IMG/VR virus record: IMGVR_UViG_3300049255_000581 | Span: 1 to 20,133 of that record | Strand: one strand, 5' to 3' | Source: a virus | DNA length: 20,133 bases | Part shown: positions 14,406 through 20,133 of the stretch, in pieces | Layout of the letters: each line of letters starts with the position of its first letter | Position numbering within the stretch: position 1 is the stretch's first letter | Program-made: the position numbers and the translations under genes | The notes under the pieces: model-generated | The model's database searches: none | What the model was told of the DNA's origin: nothing | What the model saw: only the letters and a program-made list of their open reading frames with translations

Positions 14406-16519
14406 GCGGTCTGTTCGGCGGCAAGCCGCAAGTCTCGACCACGCCGGACTATACCGGCCTGCAAATCCAGACAGCGGTCAATACGCTGCCGATTCCGATC
14501 GTCTGGGGCATGTCGAAGCTCGCCCCGAACGTGATCTGGTACAACAATTTTCAGACGCATTACGGATCGTCGAGCAGCGGCGGTGGCGGCAAAGGCAGCA
14601 TTTTCAGTACGCCGACGACATCGCAGACAACCTATAGCGCCTCGGTCATTCTCGCGCTGTGCGAGGGTCCGATCACCGGCGTCAGCACGGTCTACAAGGG
14701 TCAGTCGATCTACTCGTTGGGCGCTCTCGGCTTTTCACTCTTTGGTGGCACCGATCCGCAATCTCCGTGGAGTTACATCAGCGCCAACTATCCCGCGCAG
14801 GCGCTCGGCTACGAAGGCACCGCCTACGCAGCGGCGGCAAACTACAGCCTCGGCAACAACGCCACGCTCGACAACCATAATTTCGAGATGCAGGGCCTGC
14901 GCTATGGCACCGGCCACGGGCAGACGCCGTACAGCACTTATGTGGCGCAGGTCTATGCGAACATCTCCACCGGGTTTTGGAACGGCAACACTCCGTCGAG
15001 CGGATATCTCGACGCCGATCCGACGCTCTGTATCGAAGACTTTTTGACCAATGCTCAATTCGGCATTGGCTTTCCGGCTGCCTCGATCGACAACACGACA
15101 TTCTACACCCAGGGCGGCAGCGGCGACGCTTCGTACCAGACCTATTGCCGCGCCGTCGGACTGGCGCTTTCGCCCTGCCTGACCGACCAGGAGCAGGCCT
15201 CGTCGATCCTGGCGCGATGGCTCCAGCTCACAAATACGGCCGCCGTTTGGTCGGGCGGACTCTTGCGCTTCATTCCCTATGGCGACGCTGTGGTCACCGG
15301 CAACGGCGTGACATTCAGCCCCAATGTCACGCCGGTCTACGACCTCGGCGACGATGATTTTGTCGCCGAGCACAATCAAGATCCATTGCAGGTCTCGCGG
15401 TCCAATCCGTTCGAGGCCTACAACGTCTGGCGGCTCGAATGCGCCGACCGCAATAACGAATACAATCTGACTACCGTTGAATCGCGCGACCAGAGCGCGA
15501 TCGAGCTGGTCGAACAGGCGACAGGCGCGAGCGGGATGCGCATCGCCCCGACCGTGACCGCGCGCGAGATTTGCGATACGGGCGTCGCCGGCATTTCCGG
15601 CCAGCTGATGCTGCAGCGCGCGGTTTACATCCGCAACACCTACAAATTCCGCTTGTCGTGGGAATATTGCCTGCTCGATCCGATGGACCTGGTGACCGTC
15701 ACTGACCGGCTGCTCGGTCTGTCGAATGCACCGATCCGCATCACCGAGATCGAGGAGGACGACAACGGCTTTCTCAGCGTTGCCGCCGAGGAATTTCCCC
15801 TCGGCGTGGCGACGGCGACGCTCTATCCCACTCAGCCGGTGACCAACAATCCGATCAGCCGGAACGTCGCGGCCGATCCGGTCAACACGCCGATCATCTT
15901 CGAACCGCCGGCGGCGCTCGCTGCGACCCCGCAGATCTGGATGGCGGTGTCCGGCGGCTCGGCCGGTGTCGCCGATCCGAACTGGGGCGGATGCCTTGTC
16001 TGGCTGTCCTTCGACGGCAACTCCTACAGTCAGATCGGCACCGTCTCGGCGCCCGCGTGCATGGGCGCTACGACGTCATCGCTGCCGTCTTTTGGCGGAA
16101 CAAACCCGGATGCGACAGACACGCTCTCGGTCGATCTCGCCGAGAGTAACGGCACGCTGCTCAGCGTCAGCGCAATCGCGGCTTCGCTCGGCGTCACGCT
16201 CTGTCTGGTCGACAACGAGCTCGTGTCTTTCGAGACGGCGACGTTATCGTCGGCGAACCATTACGCGCTGGCCACGCTCTATCGCGGCCTCTACGGCACC
16301 CCGATCAGCGCGCATGCGGCAGGCGCATCATTCGCCTATTTGGCCAACAACGCCGTCCTGATCTACGACCTGCCGCCGCAATATCCGAGCGCGCTTTTCT
16401 TCAAATTCCAATCGTTCAACGTCTTTGGCGGCGGAGTCCAGGACCTCTCAAGCTGCGTCGCTTACGGCTTCGTCGTGCCTGGACCTTGGCAATTCACCTA
16501 CCCCTATCTGGGATTTTAA
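14402..16519 (+). CDS. Phage tail tip / host-specificity protein (GTA g15 position)
   Basis: This 705-aa protein starts MSGLFGGKPQVSTTPDYTGL. The ATG at 14402 overlaps the peptidase stop by ATGA; the frame stays open farther upstream, but that part is antisense-like noise over the peptidase gene. Recognisable blocks of rhizobial phage tip proteins are NTLPIPIVWGMSKLAPNVIW, SASVILALCEGPITGVSTVY, ADPTLCIEDFLTNAQFGIGF and QEQASSILARWLQLTNTAAV. A region related to Phage-tail_3 covers roughly 220-470 (FIPYGDAV; YDLGDDDFVAE; YCLLDPMDLVTVTDRLLGLS). The C-terminal third is beta-rich. It is far shorter than the GTA megatron g15 but sits in the same position, and it should form the tail tip or central fibre base. 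Confidence 0.85.
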   Translation: MSGLFGGKPQVSTTPDYTGLQIQTAVNTLPIPIVWGMSKLAPNVIWYNNFQTHYGSSSSGGGGKGSIFSTPTTSQTTYSASVILALCEGPITGVSTVYKGQSIYSLGALGFSLFGGTDPQSPWSYISANYPAQALGYEGTAYAAAANYSLGNNATLDNHNFEMQGLRYGTGHGQTPYSTYVAQVYANISTGFWNGNTPSSGYLDADPTLCIEDFLTNAQFGIGFPAASIDNTTFYTQGGSGDASYQTYCRAVGLALSPCLTDQEQASSILARWLQLTNTAAVWSGGLLRFIPYGDAVVTGNGVTFSPNVTPVYDLGDDDFVAEHNQDPLQVSRSNPFEAYNVWRLECADRNNEYNLTTVESRDQSAIELVEQATGASGMRIAPTVTAREICDTGVAGISGQLMLQRAVYIRNTYKFRLSWEYCLLDPMDLVTVTDRLLGLSNAPIRITEIEEDDNGFLSVAAEEFPLGVATATLYPTQPVTNNPISRNVAADPVNTPIIFEPPAALAATPQIWMAVSGGSAGVADPNWGGCLVWLSFDGNSYSQIGTVSAPACMGATTSSLPSFGGTNPDATDTLSVDLAESNGTLLSVSAIAASLGVTLCLVDNELVSFETATLSSANHYALATLYRGLYGTPISAHAAGASFAYLANNAVLIYDLPPQYPSALFFKFQSFNVFGGGVQDLSSCVAYGFVVPGPWQFTYPYLGF

Positions 16520-16523
16520 AATC

Positions 16524-17234
16524 ATGTCCAACATTACTACGATCAATCTGACCAACGGCGTGCCGACCGGGCCAACCGGCGGCGCGACCGTTTCGACGCT
16601 CGATAATCTGATTGGTACGGCCGGTGCACCGACCACCAATGTGCAAAGCGTGCAGGGCGTCAGCGGCGGAACGCCGCTGCCGGTCAGTGCGACCGCGCTG
16701 CCGCTGCCGACGGGCGCCGCGCAGGAGACGGGCGGCAATCTTGCCACCATCGCGGCGGCGCAGGGCGCGGGTGGCACCGGACTAAGCCAACCCGCGGGCG
16801 GGTCGGGGATTTTGGGTTGGCTGTCCGGCATCTACAACGCGCTCGTCGGCACGCTGGCCGTGGCGATCAGCGCAGCGTCCGGTTCTGGCGGTGTCGCCTC
16901 GACCTACCGTCTGTTATCGGCGGCTGCGAGCACGAATGCCACCAACGTCAAAGGCTCGCCCGGCCGCATCTATCAGATCCTCGGCTACAATAACGCCACC
17001 GCGTTGCGCTATCTGAAACTCTATAACAAGGCGGCCGCCCCGAGCGTGGGCACCGATACGCCGGTCAAGACCATCGCGCTGCCGCCGCAATCGGCATTCG
17101 TCATCGATAATGCCGACCTTGGCCGTTACTTCTCGACCGGCATCTCGTTTGCGCTGACCGTCAATGTCGCCGATAGCGATACGACGGCGCTCACCGCCGG
17201 CGACGTCCTCGCCCTCAATGTCGACTATGCGTGA
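16524..17234 (+). CDS. Phage tail-associated structural protein, fibre or decoration type
   Basis: This 236-aa protein starts MSNITTINLTNGVPTGPTGG, 4 bp after the tip gene; the frame is open farther upstream only inside the tip gene. Its first half is low-complexity Gly/Ala/Thr-rich with short hydrophobic helices. The second half (ASTYRLLSAAASTNATNVKG; PGRIYQILGYNNATALRYLK; LTAGDVLALNVDYA) is a beta-domain I recall from many rhizobial and other phage structural proteins of unknown exact location. Position after the tip suggests a fibre, a collar of the tip or a decoration protein. No enzymatic motif is visible. Confidence 0.7.
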   Translation: MSNITTINLTNGVPTGPTGGATVSTLDNLIGTAGAPTTNVQSVQGVSGGTPLPVSATALPLPTGAAQETGGNLATIAAAQGAGGTGLSQPAGGSGILGWLSGIYNALVGTLAVAISAASGSGGVASTYRLLSAAASTNATNVKGSPGRIYQILGYNNATALRYLKLYNKAAAPSVGTDTPVKTIALPPQSAFVIDNADLGRYFSTGISFALTVNVADSDTTALTAGDVLALNVDYA

Positions 17235-17243
17235 GGTCCAACC

Positions 17244-17711
17244 ATGAGCGGTTTCTTCGCCAGCATTCAAGGCATGATCGGCTCGGTCACCGGCGCCCTG
17301 AAATGGAGCGGCTCCGCCTTTTCGCAGGCGGCGTCGAGCGATCTGTCGGACACCACGGCGCCTACGTCGTGGACGCCTACCGATCAGAGCGGCGCCGGAC
17401 TCACCTTCAGCTCCGTCAACGCCGCGTATTGCAAGATCGGCAATGTGGTTTTCGCCTATGGGGCGCTGACCTATCCGAGCCAGAGCGACACCCACAACGC
17501 GACGATTTCGCTGCCGGTCGCGGTGCCAAATCAGAGCTACGCAGCGGTGCCTTGCGCATTTGCCGGCCGGTTTGCCAACGGCGACGTGCTCATCGCCAAT
17601 CAGGGGGCCTCGACGGCATCCATCTATTCCGCCGAGGGCGCCAGCATTCGAACGAATTCGACCTACAGCGGCAAGCAGATCAACTTCATGCTGATTTACC
17701 CGGCGAGCTGA
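17244..17711 (+). CDS. Small tail fibre-like protein
   Basis: This 155-aa protein has a short hydrophobic N-terminus (MSGFFASIQGMIGSVTGALK) and a beta-rich body (LTFSSVNAAYCKIGNVVFAY; ISLPVAVPNQSYAAVPCAFA; GKQINFMLIYPAS). The GNVVFAYGALTYP...ATISLPV pattern resembles C-terminal domains of phage tail fibres. It begins 9 bp after the preceding gene, with AGG 7 bp before the ATG. It is the last structural gene; a hairpin follows and the lysis group begins. The fibre assignment rests on pattern and location. Confidence 0.6.
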   Translation: MSGFFASIQGMIGSVTGALKWSGSAFSQAASSDLSDTTAPTSWTPTDQSGAGLTFSSVNAAYCKIGNVVFAYGALTYPSQSDTHNATISLPVAVPNQSYAAVPCAFAGRFANGDVLIANQGASTASIYSAEGASIRTNSTYSGKQINFMLIYPAS

Positions 17712-17725
17712 TCTCATCGGTGCCC

Positions 17726-17743
17726 GGCGCGCACGCGCGCGCC
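17726..17743 (+). other. Strong GC hairpin between tail and lysis genes
   Basis: GGCGCGC and GCGCGCC form a perfect 7-bp stem with a 4-nt ACGC loop, 15 bp after the last tail gene. No T-run follows on the plus strand, so it is not a canonical intrinsic terminator. It may act as an mRNA-stability boundary between tail and lysis segments. Confidence 0.45.
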
Positions 17744-17773
17744 CTGTCAAACAAACAATCGAGAGGCTTTCGC

Positions 17774-18016
17774 ATGCGAGTACTTCTCGCCGCGTTCCTG
17801 CTTTGCGTCCTTAGCATTGCCGCTGGAGCGGCGACCCTGCAAGTGCCGTCCGACGTGCGCGAAGCCTGCACGGAGGATGCGCTGCACTTTTGTCCGATGC
17901 GCGCGCTGCTGGCTGCTGCAGCAGGTGACCTGCGCGGCGTCCGCGTGTGCCTTGCGCGCCATCGCCGGGATTTGTCGCCGCCATGCGGGCGGGTGCTCAG
18001 ACGGCACGGCTACTGA
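17774..18016 (+). CDS. Small secreted Cys-rich protein (GLG1-repeat-like)
   Basis: This 80-aa protein has a signal peptide (MRVLLAAFLLCVLSIAAGAA, cleavage near residue 20). The ~60-residue mature part has four cysteines (C32, C40, C59, C71) in the pattern REACTEDALHFC...RVCLARHRRDLSPPC. This is close to the Cys-rich GLG1-type repeat seen in small periplasmic proteins of Bradyrhizobium and relatives, which have no settled function. GAGAGG lies 7 bp before the ATG. It stands at the head of the lysis group, directly before the lysozyme. It could be a host gene picked up by the phage or a periplasmic helper of lysis; the sequence does not decide. Confidence 0.68.
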   Translation: MRVLLAAFLLCVLSIAAGAATLQVPSDVREACTEDALHFCPMRALLAAAAGDLRGVRVCLARHRRDLSPPCGRVLRRHGY

Positions 18017-18050
18017 CGCTCTCGCTCAACGAGCCGAAATGGAGACAACG

Positions 18051-18668
18051 ATGCTGACGATTTCCGACGACGCTTTCAACCTCATCGTTGCCGAGGAGGA
18101 TTCGAATGAAGCCTACTACGCGCGGCATTATCAGCATTTCGACTGGCCGGAGGGCGCGTCCGGTCCGACCATCGGCATCGGCTACGACTGCGGCTACGTA
18201 ACCGCGAGCGAAGCGCGCGCCGATTGGACCGGCATCGCCGATGCGGCGACGATCGACGCCATTGTCGCCGCCTGCGGCATCAAGGGCGGCGCGGCGAGCA
18301 CCTTCGTGCGCGCACACGGCGCCTCGGTCACCATTACCTGGGATCAGGCGATCGCCGAATTCCGCGATCGCGAGGTGCCGAAATGGATAGGGCGCGTGTC
18401 CGCGTCGCTGGCAAATCTCGACCGGCTTTCGCCCGACAGCCTCGGTGCGCTCGTCTCGCTCGCCTATAACCGCGGCTGCTCGTTCGATCTGCCAGGCGCG
18501 CGCTACGCGGAAATGCGGGTGATCAGGCAATACATGGCGGCGCAGCAGTTCGCCAAGATTCCCGCCGAGTTTCTGTCCATGCGGCGGCTGTGGCCGAAGG
18601 GCGGCGACCTGTGGAATCGGCGCGCCCACGAGGCCGCCCTGTTTCAGAAGGGGCTCGCGGGAGCCTGA
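18051..18668 (+). CDS. Phage endolysin, T4-lysozyme/pesticin-like muramidase
   Basis: This 205-aa enzyme should cleave the glycan strands of peptidoglycan at the end of the lytic cycle. Lysozyme-type features are a Glu pair E15/E16 in NLIVAEEDSNEAYY, the conserved GPTIGIGYDCGYVT strand (residues 38-51), and SPDSLGALVSLAYNRGCSF (127-145), equivalent to the ALVSFAFN-type helix of the family. The catalytic glutamate is probably E15 or E16. There is no signal peptide or SAR helix, so it needs a holin to reach the wall; a holin-like gene follows. The start at 18051 is chosen because GGAG lies 6 bp upstream; ATG 18039 is the alternative. The C-terminal part (FLSMRRLWPKGGDLWNRRAH) resembles other rhizobial phage lysozymes. 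Confidence 0.85.
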   Translation: MLTISDDAFNLIVAEEDSNEAYYARHYQHFDWPEGASGPTIGIGYDCGYVTASEARADWTGIADAATIDAIVAACGIKGGAASTFVRAHGASVTITWDQAIAEFRDREVPKWIGRVSASLANLDRLSPDSLGALVSLAYNRGCSFDLPGARYAEMRVIRQYMAAQQFAKIPAEFLSMRRLWPKGGDLWNRRAHEAALFQKGLAGA

Positions 18669-18706
18669 CCCTCTCTTTCATCTGCACCACACATACGGAG
18701 CAACCC

Positions 18707-19480
18707 ATGACTGATAGTCAGGGCGCGGCGAACCGCGCGCCGAAAATCGATCAACAGCACGTCGAACAGGATGCCTCCTGGCTTGGCAAGCGTCTCTCGG
18801 AGCCTTCGACCTATGCGGGGCTCGCCACGCTTCTTGCCCTCATCTTTCACATCAGCAACGCCGACCATCTGGCGGTGAACCTGCAAACCATCGGCATCGC
18901 GCTCGGCACCATCATTCTCGCGGTGCTCGCCATCATCAAGCCGGAGGGCGGCAAAGCGGTCGTCGCCTGCATTGTCGCAGGCGCGAGCGCGGCACTGATC
19001 TTCGCGCCGGCGCGTGCCGAAGCGGCGGCCGCGCCAGCCTGTGCGCTCGATATCCTGCAGCTCGTACCCGGCTGCAAACAGAAGAATGGCACGATCTTTT
19101 CGGTCGATGCGGTCTGGCAGAACATCCAGAAAGCGGCGATCGCCGATCTCACCTATGCCAAGACGCTTGCCGACGCCGCCAATACGCCGGGCAGCAAGCT
19201 GCGTTCGCAATGTTACGCCGCCATTCTTGCTGCACAGGCGTCCGCTGCCGCGCTCAAGGACGCGCAGGGCAATGCGCTCACCGAACCGGACGCGCCGGCA
19301 AACCTGATCAGCGAGGCCGAAAAGGGCGCTGAGATCATCGACGCGCTGCAGCCTACTTCGTCGGTCAGCGCCGGCTGCGCACCGGCCGCGCAGGCGCTCA
19401 AGATGAACACGCTGACGTTGGTCAATGCGCTGGTGACCGGTGCTGCGACGCAGGCGCTGACCGCTGGTATGTTGCCATGA
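18707..19480 (+). CDS. Holin-like membrane protein fused to a cysteine-containing extracytoplasmic domain
   Basis: The protein is 257 aa; most holins are near 70-150 aa. Residues 1-80 look like a holin: a polar N-terminus, WLGKRLSEPSTYAGLATLLA, two hydrophobic spans (about 36-50 and 58-78) and an IIKPEGG turn. A third span (83-102, VVACIVAGASAALIFAPARA) resembles a signal peptide with AEA after it. The remaining ~150 residues are helical and hold cysteines 112, 123, 169 and 224; they should lie in the periplasm, either tethered or cleaved free. I do not recognise that domain. GGAG lies 7 bp before the ATG. The stop overlaps the lipase gene by ATGA. The part after the third span could be a spanin-like or lysis-control module; this is inference. 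Confidence 0.7.
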   Translation: MTDSQGAANRAPKIDQQHVEQDASWLGKRLSEPSTYAGLATLLALIFHISNADHLAVNLQTIGIALGTIILAVLAIIKPEGGKAVVACIVAGASAALIFAPARAEAAAAPACALDILQLVPGCKQKNGTIFSVDAVWQNIQKAAIADLTYAKTLADAANTPGSKLRSQCYAAILAAQASAAALKDAQGNALTEPDAPANLISEAEKGAEIIDALQPTSSVSAGCAPAAQALKMNTLTLVNALVTGAATQALTAGMLP

Positions 19481-20133
19481 TCACCGACCTCGATTGTGTA
19501 GAGGCCTGCGCCGACACTTACAGCCTGCCGCCGACGCTGCCGGTGCCGGACACGGGCGTCAATTGCCGGATCACGACGACGGTTGAGAACGGCACAGGCG
19601 CCGTCATCGTCGCCTTCCGCGGCTCGGTGACGGCGGAAGATTGGGCGCGCGACTTCATCTGCGCCCCGGTCGAGGACCGCGCCCATCCGGCGCTCGGCCC
19701 ATGCCACGCCGGTTTTCTCGCCGGCGCCGAAAGCATCGTCGATGCGGTCGCGCAAGAGATCGCGACGCCGGCTAAGTCCTATCCGGTCTTGATCAGCGGC
19801 CATTCGCTCGGCGGCGCTTTGGCGCTTGGCGTCGGCGCGCTGCTGGTGTGTCGGGGCCGCAAGCCGGCCGCGATCGTGACCTTCGGCGCGCCGCGCTTTG
19901 GCGGGCCGTCGTTCGTCCGCGCCGTGGTCGGCGTGCCGATCCGGCAGTATCTCCGCGGCAACGATCCGGTGCCGATCGTGCCGTTCGACGTGCCGCCACT
20001 CTTGCAGTTCCTCGATGCGCGCGACCCGCTCATTGCGATCGGGCAGGCACAGCGCGATCCGTTCGCCTGTCACGACCACCTCGGTTACGTCGCTGACGTC
20101 GGCGCCTATTTGGCGGCGCATCCTTCGCCATAG
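19477..20133 (+). CDS. Class-3 lipase/esterase in the lysis cassette
   Basis: This 218-aa alpha/beta-hydrolase of the Lipase_3 type has its triad visible: S110 in LISGHSLGGALALG, D163 in LRGNDPVPIVP, and H199 or H201 in ACHDHLGYV. The oxyanion-side VAFRGS motif is at 45-50 and FGAPRFGG at 136-143. It should hydrolyse ester bonds of a lipid. There is no signal peptide, so it would need the holin to leave the cytoplasm. The ATG overlaps the holin-fusion stop (ATGA), so the two are translationally coupled. Placement suggests a role in breaking the outer membrane at lysis, by analogy with mycobacteriophage LysB; no spanin genes are seen nearby. The gene ends with TAG at the window edge. Confidence 0.87.
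   Translation: MITDLDCVEACADTYSLPPTLPVPDTGVNCRITTTVENGTGAVIVAFRGSVTAEDWARDFICAPVEDRAHPALGPCHAGFLAGAESIVDAVAQEIATPAKSYPVLISGHSLGGALALGVGALLVCRGRKPAAIVTFGAPRFGGPSFVRAVVGVPIRQYLRGNDPVPIVPFDVPPLLQFLDARDPLIAIGQAQRDPFACHDHLGYVADVGAYLAAHPSP

Noticed and set aside
17726-17743. Intrinsic terminator between tail and lysis genes
   Set aside because: The stem is strong, but no T-run follows on the coding strand, so I list it only as a hairpin.

Overview
The window is most of the structural and lysis half of a prophage, or a closely related gene-transfer-agent-like element, in a high-GC alphaproteobacterium. Three things point to a Rhizobiales/Bradyrhizobium-like host: the protein families, the high GC third positions, and intergenic repeats of a kind I recall from Bradyrhizobiaceae genomes. 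No integrase, att site, tRNA or CRISPR array is visible.

The backbone runs left to right in nearly the gene order of the Rhodobacter capsulatus GTA and related siphophages: head-tail connector (1-837), HK97-gp10-like protein (917-1390), tail terminator-like protein (3766-4212), tail tube (4330-5079), tail assembly chaperones joined by a probable -1 frameshift (5217-5839), tape measure (5857-6909), DUF2460 distal tail protein with a very large C-terminal extension (7847-10975), DUF2163 hub with four cysteines (11923-12798), NlpC/P60 peptidase (13875-14405), tail tip protein (14402-16519) and two further tail or fibre proteins (16524-17711). A lysis-type group follows: a small secreted Cys-rich protein, a T4-like lysozyme, a holin fused to a cysteine-containing extracytoplasmic domain, and a class-3 lipase (17774-20133).

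Non-structural cargo sits at four successive tail-gene junctions. (1) At 1447-3655 there is a DddA-like (SCP1.201) double-stranded-DNA cytosine deaminase toxin, overlapping by ATGA with an Imm1-family immunity gene, then an unknown 190-aa protein. (2) At 7012-7694 there is a Phd/VapC toxin-antitoxin module with its own promoter. (3) At 10938-11868, on the minus strand, there is an FkbM-family methyltransferase preceded by an unlisted 37-aa membrane microprotein. (4) At 12876-13610, on the minus strand, there is a secreted two-domain protein with a 13-proline linker. Two of these islands have visible scars. A piece of a second gp10 gene lies right after island 1 (3651-3704), and a 104-bp copy of the tape-measure 3' end lies right after island 2 (7722-7825). 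This suggests that cargo enters by recombination between phages at the neighbouring structural genes.

Other notable points: a ~50-residue beta-domain is shared by the connector and the tail tube; the distal tail protein carries lectin-like and sialidase-like beta-propeller regions; and the lysis cassette includes a lipase but no recognisable spanins.
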